From Actinocrinis sp035605935 (GTDB lineage: Bacteria; Actinomycetota; Actinomycetes; Streptomycetales; Catenulisporaceae), in assembly GCF_035605935.1 (NCBI RefSeq), contig NZ_DATNGK010000153.1, positions 14,354-78,353 of the forward strand: a stretch of 64,000 nucleotides of DNA, written 5' to 3'. Shown here piece after piece: positions 35,983-44,193 of this stretch (position 1 is its first letter; each line of letters starts with the position of its first letter). Position numbers and translations under genes: made by a program. Under the pieces are notes generated by a model. It ran no database searches, had not been told where the DNA came from, and worked only from the letters and a program-made list of their open reading frames with translations.

Positions 35983-36059
35983 GGTGAACTACAGGCCAGG
36001 TAGCCAAGTTGCTAGGCCGCTTGTGCCCGCGGCGATCGGGCGCACGCAATGCCTCAGCC

Positions 36060-36245
36060 TTAGCGACCCTTCGCCGCGTCCTTCACGTTGTCGCCAGCCT
36101 TCTTCAGCGAACCCGCGGTCTTGTCCTTCTTGCCTTCGAGTTCGGTGCTGCGGTCTCCTGCGGCCCGGCCGACCTTCTCCTTGACCTTGCCCTTGACCTT
36201 CTGCGCCTGGTGGCCGGCCTTGTCAGCCATGTCGTCGGCGGTCAT
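36060..36245 (-). CDS. CsbD-family stress protein
   Basis: 61-residue hydrophilic protein, Lys- and Asp-rich with no Trp, Phe or Tyr, of the CsbD type (ADKAGHQAQKVKGKVKEKVG). CsbD proteins are sigma-stress regulated in bacteria and of unknown mechanism. AGGGA lies about 9 bases before the ATG. It sits 77 bases beyond the 3' end of the CHAT operon and could be its last gene or independent. Confidence 0.85.
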   Translation of the reverse strand: MTADDMADKAGHQAQKVKGKVKEKVGRAAGDRSTELEGKKDKTAGSLKKAGDNVKDAAKGR

Positions 36246-36322
36246 CTCCGGTCCGTCCCTTCTTGCTCGACTTCAGTCGAGCAACCGGGTAACCGGGATC
36301 GGCCCAAGCATTCGGTCTCGCG

Positions 36323-39097
36323 TCAGCCGGCCCCGAAGCAGACGAAGCCGCGCGCGTCCGGAACCGCCCGCTGCGCCTTGACCAGTGCCAGCGCCGGAGG
36401 GAACCGCTCGGCAAGTGCGCCATGGAACACGTTCATCAGCTCGCGCGTCTCTTCGTCCCCGACTGGCGCGACCGACGCGATCAACGTGCGGGTGCCGAGC
36501 GCGAACACGGCGCTGGCCACGCCCATCAGCTCATCACCCGGCCGGATGCCGGATAGCGCCGCGTCACAGGCCGAGAGCACCAGCGTGGCCGGGGCCTGCC
36601 GGATGCCTTCCAAGTCGTAGACGGTAAGCGGTCCGTCCGCCAACTCCAGGCTGGAGAAGAGCGGATTATCCGATCGGAACCGGCCGTGCGCCGCGATGTG
36701 GGCCAGTTGCGCGCCGTCCAGCGCTTCAGCGACCGCTTGCGCCGTGGCGTCCGCGCCGACCAGCGGCTTGGCGAGCGGATACCGGTGCGCCAGGTCGCCG
36801 ATCTCGGCCTCGGCGTGCGGCAGACCAGGGCCGTAAGCGAGCACCACCTGCTCGGCCAAGCGATCCTGCTGAGCCGCGGTCCTCAGCGCATGCGCATCAC
36901 GTGCCGCCTGCTCGTCAGGAGCGCGCGCAGAACGTCTCCGCACGGCGTCGTCGCCGACGTCTCTAGGTGTTCGAGGCTTCGCCAGCTCGTCCTCGGCCTG
37001 AGCATTGACGGCCGTCAGCCACGAGCGCGCCGACGGAGACACCGTCACCTGGCGGCCCGTCAGCGATGGCAGCACGGACCAGGCCAGCGCGTGCAGCGAG
37101 CCGGTCGGCACCAGCACCAGTGGCCGATCCCCGAGCCGCTTGGCCAGCGGTCGCACCAGCGCGTTGTCCAGCTCGCCGCGGGCGTAGTCGTAGGCGGCCA
37201 AGGCAGCCTGTTGCAGAGCTTCGGAGCCATGACGCCGCGCCATCCGCTCCAGCGAGAAGCGCAGCGAGTCGACCTCGGAGAGCACCGCCTTGTACGAGCC
37301 GAGCGCGTGATGCCGAGCCACTCCGTCCACGAGGCTCACCGCGTGCAGTGCGTCATCGACCCGGACGTACTCCACCAGCGCGCGCTCGCCGAGACCGGCG
37401 CTGAGCGCGGCCAAGTCGAGCCGCGGCTCCGGCTCTTGAGCACTGCCGGGCGCGTGCCTGGCCAGCTCTTTGACGTCCTGTTCCAACCGCACTCGCTCGG
37501 CTTGGAGGCCGCGCACATTCTTTCCGGCGAGACCGTCCTCGGCGATCTGCGCGACCACTGCGCGCAGGCGACCGAGCCGTGCCGCGAACGCCGCGTCGTC
37601 TGGAGGCCGCACCGGCCGCCGGCGCAAGGCCGCGGCCCGCCACTGCTCGGCTCGCAGCAGCACCTGCCGCGCCGAACCGCCAGTCAGTGCCAGCCGCAGT
37701 CCTGTTTTGGCCAGGTCCGCGCCCATCATCGCGGCGCCGGCCCGCAGGTCGGTCGCGCCGAGCGTCCCCGCGTAGTCGGCCGCGACCCGCAGCCCCTGGT
37801 CCACGGCTCGACCAGCTTCCGCGACATTCCCGCGGGCCTCACTCAGCGCGGCCTGTGCCTCCCAGCCGACGATCCGCAACCGCGCAGGACCGCCCCTGCG
37901 TGCCGTCGCGACCTGGGTGAACAGTTCGGTCGCCTCGTCGTGCCGCCCGAGCGCCAACGCCATCCGCGCCGCGAATAGCTTGCTTTCCTGCGGAGTGATC
38001 AGCCAGCCGGCCTGTTCCAGCTGCTCCGAGTTACGTACCAGGTCGCGCAGGATGCGCACACTGCGCTCGCCGGCTGTGAACCGGGCCGCGAGCTCTATGT
38101 GCGACGCCCAGGCCGCCCAGTTAGGCCGTCGCTGCCTGGTGAATGCCACCCGGGCCGCGCGTGCGCACTCGATGGCCGCTGAGGGGTCGCCCGCAGCCAG
38201 CGCGGCATCAGCGGCCAGTAACCGCGCCTCGGCGGCGTTGAACGCGAAACCGGCCCGCTCATGCCCATCAGCCGCCTGCTCCGCACACTTCCGTGCCTCT
38301 TCGACGAGTCCGGCCTCCAGCAGCGCGTCGGCCCGGTCGGCCAGCACCGACTCGGTCCTTCTGCCGATCTGCTGCGCGAGTTCTCTGGCCCGATCCAGCT
38401 GGCGCAGCGCTTCGGGCAGGTCGCCGGCGCGCAGCGCGGCGAAGCCCAGATTGTGCTGCGCGCTCTGGTGGACCACCTCGTAACCGTTGTCGCGGCCGAG
38501 TTCCACCGCACGATGAAGATCCCGCCGAGCCGACTCGTGATCGCCGCGATAAGCCAACAGCGTCCCGCGCAGACTCAGCAGCAGCCCTTCCCAGCGCGCG
38601 TCTCGATGCTCCTGCAAGGTCTGCTGCGCCGCGCTGTAGCTTGCGAGCGCATCCGCGGTCCGGCCTATTCGCTGCAGTACCAAGCCGACGTTAACGCGTA
38701 GTCTCGCGAGATCCAGGGCGCCGTCAGGCAGGTTCGACAGCGTCGCCTCGGCCAGTGCGGCTTCGGCCAGCGCGGCCTGAGTGTTGCCGCGGTCGGCGTG
38801 GATCACGACCAAGGAGGTGCGCGCCTGTGCGGCGCGCAGCGGGAAGCCGGCCCGGTCCCCGAGTCTCACCGCGGTGCGCAGCGCCGCCCTGGCAGCGGGC
38901 AAGTCTCCGAGCTGCCGCCTGGCCAGCCCGAGTGCCCGGTACACGACACAGGCCACTTCGTCTCTGCGGCTTGCGCCAAGCAATACGGCGGCCCGCTCGC
39001 AGGCCGCGCGAGGGTCGCGCTGCGCGTCCTCGACAAGGGTGAGCGCCTCGGCGAGCCGACGCTCGTCATCGCGTGGAGTCTCGGCAGCTGTGCTCAC
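36323..39097 (-). CDS. TPR-CHAT caspase-like protease
   Basis: 924 residues. The first two thirds are tetratricopeptide-like helical repeats (ARAALRTAVRLGDRAGFPL, SARRDLHRAVELGRDNGYE, EALRQLDRARELAQQIGRR). The last third is a CHAT domain of the clan CD peptidases: LVLVPTGSLHALAWSVLP, the catalytic His in LAHIAAHGRF (about residue 804) and the catalytic Cys in LVLSACDAA (about 844). Such proteins cleave partner proteins in response to a signal sensed through the TPR arm, as in type III-E CRISPR. No signal peptide or membrane helix. It is 12 bases after the small beta-sandwich gene and is the last gene of an operon with an ECF sigma factor and a subtilase. Function of the set is unproven. Confidence 0.88.
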   Translation of the reverse strand: MSTAAETPRDDERRLAEALTLVEDAQRDPRAACERAAVLLGASRRDEVACVVYRALGLARRQLGDLPAARAALRTAVRLGDRAGFPLRAAQARTSLVVIHADRGNTQAALAEAALAEATLSNLPDGALDLARLRVNVGLVLQRIGRTADALASYSAAQQTLQEHRDARWEGLLLSLRGTLLAYRGDHESARRDLHRAVELGRDNGYEVVHQSAQHNLGFAALRAGDLPEALRQLDRARELAQQIGRRTESVLADRADALLEAGLVEEARKCAEQAADGHERAGFAFNAAEARLLAADAALAAGDPSAAIECARAARVAFTRQRRPNWAAWASHIELAARFTAGERSVRILRDLVRNSEQLEQAGWLITPQESKLFAARMALALGRHDEATELFTQVATARRGGPARLRIVGWEAQAALSEARGNVAEAGRAVDQGLRVAADYAGTLGATDLRAGAAMMGADLAKTGLRLALTGGSARQVLLRAEQWRAAALRRRPVRPPDDAAFAARLGRLRAVVAQIAEDGLAGKNVRGLQAERVRLEQDVKELARHAPGSAQEPEPRLDLAALSAGLGERALVEYVRVDDALHAVSLVDGVARHHALGSYKAVLSEVDSLRFSLERMARRHGSEALQQAALAAYDYARGELDNALVRPLAKRLGDRPLVLVPTGSLHALAWSVLPSLTGRQVTVSPSARSWLTAVNAQAEDELAKPRTPRDVGDDAVRRRSARAPDEQAARDAHALRTAAQQDRLAEQVVLAYGPGLPHAEAEIGDLAHRYPLAKPLVGADATAQAVAEALDGAQLAHIAAHGRFRSDNPLFSSLELADGPLTVYDLEGIRQAPATLVLSACDAALSGIRPGDELMGVASAVFALGTRTLIASVAPVGDEETRELMNVFHGALAERFPPALALVKAQRAVPDARGFVCFGAG

Positions 39098-39109
39098 CGA
39101 CTCAGCTTC

Positions 39110-39589
39110 TCAGGCGTCGACCCATTCGGTCACTACCTGAGTGCCGTCCGGCATCGTGCAACGAAGCCGCAGCAATCCGGCCGGCACCGCGCTCAGCGAG
39201 AAGCGCCCGAGATGGTCGACGGGTGCGGTCAGCGACTGCCCGGTCTGCGCGGCCGATTCCAGGTCGACATGGTTCGGGCCCGAGGGCACCAGCTGGCCGA
39301 TGAGTTTGCGCGCGCCGCCGACTTCGGTGGCCTCGATCGCGACCGTCATTCCCGGCGCTTCGAAGGTCAGCAGCCGGTGTTCACCGTGGGCGCGTGTCGC
39401 CGAGCCCACGAGCTGTGCGTCGTCGATGAGCTGGGCCAGTTGGGAATCCATGTCCCGCCAGGCGAAGGTGGATCTCGCGGCGGCCATGACCGCATCCGGC
39501 ACCGGGTCGAGGTGATCGAACATCGCACCGACGCGTCTAAGCAGCTTCGCGTCGTCAACGCTCTCACCTACTGATCGGTTGCTTTCCAT
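39110..39589 (-). CDS. Small CHAT/ECF-associated protein with beta-sandwich C-terminus
   Basis: 159 residues. The N-terminal third is helical (LLRRVGAMFDHLDPVPDAV followed by a WRDMDSQLAQLIDD segment). The rest looks like a carboxypeptidase-regulatory-type beta sandwich (TFEAPGMTVAIEAT, LGRFSLSAVPAGLLRLRC). I recall this architecture next to ECF sigma factors in many actinobacteria, without a characterised member. Candidate roles are sigma-factor inhibitor or CHAT substrate; both are inference. No signal peptide or membrane segment. ATG preceded by GGGGGAGCAGGAG. Lies between the sigma factor and CHAT genes. Confidence 0.7.
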   Translation of the reverse strand: MESNRSVGESVDDAKLLRRVGAMFDHLDPVPDAVMAAARSTFAWRDMDSQLAQLIDDAQLVGSATRAHGEHRLLTFEAPGMTVAIEATEVGGARKLIGQLVPSGPNHVDLESAAQTGQSLTAPVDHLGRFSLSAVPAGLLRLRCTMPDGTQVVTEWVDA

Positions 39590-39655
39590 ATCTCCTGCTC
39601 CCCCGACTCGGATGGACGTTGCGTGGCGTTGTGCTGAGCGACGACGCGCTGTGCC

Positions 39656-40207
39656 TTACGTCGCCAAACGTGCGCGTAACCGATCGAGGCAGCGTGCCCT
39701 CGTTGGACCGATCGATCCCACAGGAATGCTCAACGCGGCGGCGACCTGTGCGTAACTCTCCAGCGGCGAGACCGCGAGTACCCGCAACAGGCTCCGGCAA
39801 CGCTCTGAAAGCCCGGCAAAGGCGTCCCATAACTCGCGGTGCTCGTCCTGCTCGATGGTGCGCCGTTCCGGGTCCTGTTCGTCGTCCTCGTCTTCTTCAT
39901 CGGGGCCGTCGTAGATCGGCACCTCGCGGTCGCGCCGGCGCAGTACGCCGATCGACTCGCGCCGGGCCGTAGTGGCCAGCCAGCCGGCCAGCCGGGTCGG
40001 ATCGTTGATCGCGTCGAGGTGCTCGACCAGGCGCAGCCAGGTGGTCTGGCACACGTCCGCGGCGTCGGCGTCGGAGAGCCGGAAACCGCGCGCCACCGAC
40101 CAGACCAACCGAGCGAACCGGCTCACGAGCAGGTCCCATGCCTTCTGGTCTCCGTCCGCCGCTCCCGTGAGCAGTTCCTGCGTGCTGGAGTCCTCGTCCA
40201 CGACCAT
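39656..40207 (-). CDS. ECF-type RNA polymerase sigma factor
   Basis: About 183 residues. Region 2 is clear (GDQKAWDLLVSRFARLVWSV, RLSDADAADVCQTTWLRLVE) and region 4 follows an acidic linker (YDGPDEEDEDDEQDPE) with LSERCRSLLRVLAVSPLESY and a recognition helix IPVGSIGPTRARCLDRL. No adjacent membrane anti-sigma gene, unlike most ECF loci. I take the ATG at 40207. An alternative GTG at 40265-40267 would overlap the subtilase stop as GTGA and add 20 residues. Probably controls its own operon (inference). Confidence 0.88.
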   Translation of the reverse strand: MVVDEDSSTQELLTGAADGDQKAWDLLVSRFARLVWSVARGFRLSDADAADVCQTTWLRLVEHLDAINDPTRLAGWLATTARRESIGVLRRRDREVPIYDGPDEEDEDDEQDPERRTIEQDEHRELWDAFAGLSERCRSLLRVLAVSPLESYAQVAAALSIPVGSIGPTRARCLDRLRARLAT

Positions 40208-40263
40208 TCCCTTTCCCGCGCTGACCTGAGCGACAGCGCGGGAAAGGGTATCGATCCAAGTGG

Positions 40264-41421
40264 TCACTCGACCACTACGCCGAAGTCCGGGTGGCACTGG
40301 CGGCTGGCGGTGTCAAGCAGCGTCTCGGCCGCCTCGATCGCGCTGAGGTGCTTGGACGCGGCGAACCCGGCGATCGCCCCGGCGACCCGCGGCGCGGCGA
40401 ACGAGGTACCCGACCACTGGGCGAAACCGAAGAACTGGTGGCCGTCGTCGATGAACGGGCCGCACACATTGGCGCCGACCGAGCAGGCGTCCACCCACCA
40501 GCCGTGGTTGGAGAACTCGGCCCTGCGAGTGCCGTCCGACTCCAGCGCGCCGACCGCGACACAGCTCTTGAGCGTGGCGGGCCAGAACGGGCGGTTCGAG
40601 CCGCTGTTGCCCGCGGCCACCACGATCACGGTCTGCTTGCCGAAGCGGGCGAGCGACTCGGCGAGCAGCGGCGAAGGCTCGTCGTCGAAGGTGTAGCCCC
40701 CGAGCGAGAGGTTGAGCACGTCGAGGATTTCGCCCGACCGGGAAAGGCGGCTGCGCAACCGGGAGAGCGACCGCAGGACCTCAAGCTCGTCGCCCACGCC
40801 GTCATCGCCCAGTGCCCGCTCGATCATGAGGAAGGCGGTGGGCGCCTGGCGCAGCAGCGTTCCGGCTACGAACGTGCCGTGTCCCGTCTGGGTCTCCAGC
40901 TCGTAGTCGACCTCGGCCGGGATCGGGTCCAGCTGGTCCGGGCTTACCTGGGCGAACCAGTCGCTATCCGCGAACCATGGATGGCTCACGATGCCGGTGT
41001 CGATCACGCCGGCGAAGACGCGGCGCGCGGAGGTGTCCACCGGTACTGGCTTAGGCATCGGGGCGCAGGCTTTGGGCAGGTCGAATGGCCCGCCGGTGTA
41101 GTCCGGCTCGCCGCGCAGCAAATGGTTGAGCGAAACGGCCATCGGACCGTCGCTGTGCGTGCGCAGCTGGCCGATCAGCTCCATCGGATGGACGCCGGCG
41201 TCGGGACGCAGATGCAATCGGGTGACGCCGACCTCCAGCAGGTCGTCGCGGCGCTCGGTGTAGCGCTCGACGGCCTGGTGCGCGCGGTCGGCGTGCCGGG
41301 TCGCGACAAGGATCTGGTCCTTGCGGTGCAGCGCAGTTGTCCCGTTCGGGCCTTCGCTCAGCACGGCGTCGCGGTGACGGGCGAGCAGGCGCTCCATACG
41401 GGCTTCGTGGTTCAGGCTCAT
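40264..41421 (-). CDS. Cytoplasmic S8 subtilisin-like serine peptidase
   Basis: 385 residues with a complete subtilase triad: Asp in FAGVIDTGIV (about 141), His in QTGHGTFVAGT (181) and Ser in WSGTSFAAPRVAG (about 340), plus the oxyanion Asn in AAGNSGSN. There is no signal peptide or lipobox, so the enzyme should stay in the cytoplasm, unusual for actinobacterial subtilases. An N-terminal segment of about 130 residues (HRKDQILVATRHADRAHQAV) may be a propeptide or docking domain. First gene of the operon with the ECF sigma factor and the TPR-CHAT protease. GGAGG 9 bases before the ATG. Confidence 0.88.
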   Translation of the reverse strand: MSLNHEARMERLLARHRDAVLSEGPNGTTALHRKDQILVATRHADRAHQAVERYTERRDDLLEVGVTRLHLRPDAGVHPMELIGQLRTHSDGPMAVSLNHLLRGEPDYTGGPFDLPKACAPMPKPVPVDTSARRVFAGVIDTGIVSHPWFADSDWFAQVSPDQLDPIPAEVDYELETQTGHGTFVAGTLLRQAPTAFLMIERALGDDGVGDELEVLRSLSRLRSRLSRSGEILDVLNLSLGGYTFDDEPSPLLAESLARFGKQTVIVVAAGNSGSNRPFWPATLKSCVAVGALESDGTRRAEFSNHGWWVDACSVGANVCGPFIDDGHQFFGFAQWSGTSFAAPRVAGAIAGFAASKHLSAIEAAETLLDTASRQCHPDFGVVVE

Positions 41422-41588
41422 GGGTGTTTCCCTCCATTAGGCAGTCTTGCGCTAGGCCCGAGGCTTAGCACGTCTGCCCCGTTCTACGGCGCGGTTCGCG
41501 GATCCCGTTGCCGTGGCTGAGCGGGACGCGCCAGGTGGCCAGGACGTACCCCCGTGACGTCCTGACTGAAAGGGCGCGCCCCGCGCAG

Positions 41589-41635
41589 CCGTCCCGATGC
41601 CCGTCGTGTCTTTCCCCCCACGGGCATCGGGACGG
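41589..41635. other. Long perfect hairpin upstream of the subtilase operon
   Basis: Arms 41589-41604 and 41620-41635 are exact 16-bp complements with a 15-base loop (T then C-rich). It lies in the 545-base gap between the divergently oriented subtilase and efeU genes, in the probable leader of the subtilase operon. No T-run follows on the minus strand. Otherwise I see no gene in this gap; a T8 tract is at 41740-41747. Confidence 0.6.
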
Positions 41636-41853
41636 TCCCCCAGCATCCACCCCACACTGACCTTCGCCGGGCTCTCCCCTTCCCGGAACGGTCAATAACA
41701 AGAGCGCGGGGGAGGGGTTCCTGATACACCCGGCTCAACTTTTTTTCGGATTTCCATTTCACCTGCTCAGAGGGTGACTGGTGGTCCAAATGTCATCGAG
41801 CTCACCCCGGCCGTTCATCGGGGACCCCTTGCGCGCGCTGCCGAGCATGCAGG

Positions 41854-41872
41854 TATGGTTAGGCTTGCCTAA
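41854..41872 (+). promoter_or_regulatory. Iron box (DtxR/IdeR/DmdR-type operator) of efeUO-efeB
   Basis: TATGGTTAGGCTTGCCTAA matches the 19-base consensus TWAGGTTAGSCTWACCTWA at 17 positions and contains the palindrome TTAGGCTTGCCTAA. It overlaps a plausible -10 (TATGGT, 41854-41859) whose -35 is TTGCGC at 41829. Fe(II)-loaded repressor would block transcription in iron-replete cells. Confidence 0.8.
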
Positions 41873-41966
41873 CTAGACCTGCGGTCGTGCCGGTCAGCCG
41901 GCCGCGCTGTGACAATCCACCGCCTGACGACTCTCGACCTGACCGACGACCAAGGATCTGCCCTCC

Positions 41967-44135
41967 ATGTGGAATGACGCGTTCCCCAGCTTCCTGATCG
42001 GCCTGCGCGAAGGGCTGGAGGCTGGGCTCATCGTCTCGATCCTGGTCGCGACGCTGGTGCGGGCCGGCCAACGGGCCCGGCTCGGCGCGGTGTGGGCCGG
42101 CGTGGGCGCCGCGGTGGCGCTGAGCCTGTCCTTCGCCGCGGTGCTGACCTTCACCGCTGCGGACCTGCCGGCCGGGGGACAGGATGTCTTCGGCGGGGTG
42201 CTCTCGCTGATCGCCGTCGCTTTCGTCACCACGATGGTGTTCTGGATGCGCAAGTCGGCGCGCAGTCTGTCCGGTGATCTAAAGGCGCGCGTCACCGAGG
42301 CGTTGGGGCACAGCGCCGGGGTTCTTGTGGTCACTTCGTTCATCGCGGTCGCGCGGGAGGGCCTGGAGACCTCGCTGTTCCTGTGGACCACGGCCAAGTC
42401 AGCCGGCGAGTCGCAGGGGCCGATGATCGGCGCGGGGATCGGCATCGCGCTGGCGGTGGCCGCGTGCTGGGGTCTGTACCGCAGGGTGCTGAAGATCAAC
42501 CTGACCAAGTTCTTCTCGGCCACCGGAGTCGTGCTGATCGTCATCGCGGCGGGTGTACTGGCTTACGGCCTCGGCGATCTGCAGGAAGGCGGCCTGATTC
42601 CGGGCCAGAGCGCATACGCGTTCAACCTCAGCTCGATCGACTCAGGCTCCTGGTATGCGACGCTGATCGCCGGAACGCTCAACCTCACGCCCGCGATGAC
42701 CTGGCTGCAGGTCATCGGCTATCTGCTGTACCTGCCGTTGACCATGTACCTTTTCGTGCGCGGTATCCGCTCCGCGACGGCAGCTTCAACAGGCACCGCG
42801 ACGGCTGGGGCGGCGACAGCGAGCACGTCGGCGCAGACCGAATCCGCGATCCCGCTCACGAGAGCACAACGGCGCGCCGCGGCGCGCGTCGCGGACGAAC
42901 AGGCGCTCGCCGCGCGCATTGCGGCTAAGCGGGAAGCGAAGCAGGAGCGCGAGGCCGCACGGCGGGTACCGCGCTGGGCGGTGGGCACCTCGATCTTCGC
43001 CGTGCCCGCGGTGGCCGCCGTGGCCGTGATCTGCGTGCTCGGCCCCGGAAAGAGCAGTGCGGCATCGAACGAGATCGCCCTGAGCGAGTCCAGTTGCGGC
43101 ACCGGCTGGACGAATCCCCAGGCGGGCGCGCAGAGCTTCAGCCTGACCAACAACGGCCACAACACCGCCGAGGTCTTCCTGATCGACCCGAGCAGCAACG
43201 CGGTGTTCGCCGAGATCGAGAATCTGGCTCCCGGCACCACGCGCCCGCTGACCGTGACGCTTTCCGGCGGCTCATACGCCTTCCGCTGCGCGTTCACCGA
43301 CGGTACCGCGCTCAGTTCGAAGACTTACTTGGTCAGCGGCGGCTCTTCGGACGCGAACACCGGCTTCGCCCCAGTGACCGACCAGGATCTGCAACAGCCT
43401 GTCGCCGACTATCGCGCCTACGTGCAGCAGAACCTGCCGGTGCTGCTCGCCGACAGCCAGCGCCTGGCCGCCGATCTTGCCGCCCCCGACCTCGCCGCGG
43501 CCAAGACGGACTGGCTCACCGCGCACCTCGACTACGAGGGCCTGGGCGCCGCGTACGGCACCTTCGAAGACTTCGACACGAAGATCGACGGACGCGCGAC
43601 CGGGCTCCAGGGCGGCGTGAACGACTCGTCGTGGACCGGATTCCACCGGATCGAATACGGACTCTGGCACGGCCAGAACGCCGCCGTCCTCAAGCCGCTC
43701 GGCGATCAGCTGGTCGCCGATGTGCAAGGGCTGATCAAGGCGTTCCCGAACCAGACCACTGATCCGAACGACCTGCCGCTGCGCACCCACGAGATCCTAG
43801 AGAATACCCTCCAGTTCCAGCTCACCGGGATCTCCGACTACGGCAGCGGCACCGCGCTGGCCACCGCCTCCGCCAACCTGCACGGCACGCAGATCGTCCT
43901 GAGCACGCTGGTCGGGCTGATGCAGGCCCGCGACCCGCAGGCGCTTAAATCCATCGACACCTGGATTCAGACCGTCGCCGCCGATCTGAACGCCGCGCAC
44001 CACGCCGACGGCTCGTGGACGGCTCTTGACCAGCTCACCGCGGCGCAGCGGCAGCAGATCAACGGGGATTTGGGCGAACTGCTCGAACAGCTCTCCGTCG
44101 TGCCTGGCCTGCTTGAGGAGCGCAGCAGCGCGTGA
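41967..44135 (+). CDS. efeU: EfeU-EfeO fusion: FTR1 iron permease joined to cupredoxin-like/imelysin lipoprotein module
   Basis: 722 residues. The N-terminal part (about 1-270) is an FTR1-type permease with two REGLE motifs (IGLREGLEAGL, VAREGLETSLF) that bind iron in membrane helices. A basic, coiled linker (RIAAKREAKQEREAARRVPR) and an extra membrane segment (VGTSIFAVPAVAAVAVICVL) lead to an exported part equivalent to EfeO. That part has a cupredoxin-like domain (FSLTNNGHNTAEVFLIDP) and an imelysin/M75 domain with HxxE as FHRIEYGLWHG and TNPNDL-RTHEILEN. In E. coli EfeU and EfeO are separate; the fusion tethers the iron donor to its channel. Iron box upstream. Confidence 0.92.
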   Translation: MWNDAFPSFLIGLREGLEAGLIVSILVATLVRAGQRARLGAVWAGVGAAVALSLSFAAVLTFTAADLPAGGQDVFGGVLSLIAVAFVTTMVFWMRKSARSLSGDLKARVTEALGHSAGVLVVTSFIAVAREGLETSLFLWTTAKSAGESQGPMIGAGIGIALAVAACWGLYRRVLKINLTKFFSATGVVLIVIAAGVLAYGLGDLQEGGLIPGQSAYAFNLSSIDSGSWYATLIAGTLNLTPAMTWLQVIGYLLYLPLTMYLFVRGIRSATAASTGTATAGAATASTSAQTESAIPLTRAQRRAAARVADEQALAARIAAKREAKQEREAARRVPRWAVGTSIFAVPAVAAVAVICVLGPGKSSAASNEIALSESSCGTGWTNPQAGAQSFSLTNNGHNTAEVFLIDPSSNAVFAEIENLAPGTTRPLTVTLSGGSYAFRCAFTDGTALSSKTYLVSGGSSDANTGFAPVTDQDLQQPVADYRAYVQQNLPVLLADSQRLAADLAAPDLAAAKTDWLTAHLDYEGLGAAYGTFEDFDTKIDGRATGLQGGVNDSSWTGFHRIEYGLWHGQNAAVLKPLGDQLVADVQGLIKAFPNQTTDPNDLPLRTHEILENTLQFQLTGISDYGSGTALATASANLHGTQIVLSTLVGLMQARDPQALKSIDTWIQTVAADLNAAHHADGSWTALDQLTAAQRQQINGDLGELLEQLSVVPGLLEERSSA

Positions 44136-44193
44136 TCACGACCATGACCATGACCGTCACCCGCACCTGCGCCCGCGAGACAGAGATCTGAAG

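Noticed and set aside
36323..41421. Type III-E CRISPR (Craspase) locus
   Set aside because: Only the TPR-CHAT/sigma part resembles it; no Cas7-11, repeats or spacers.
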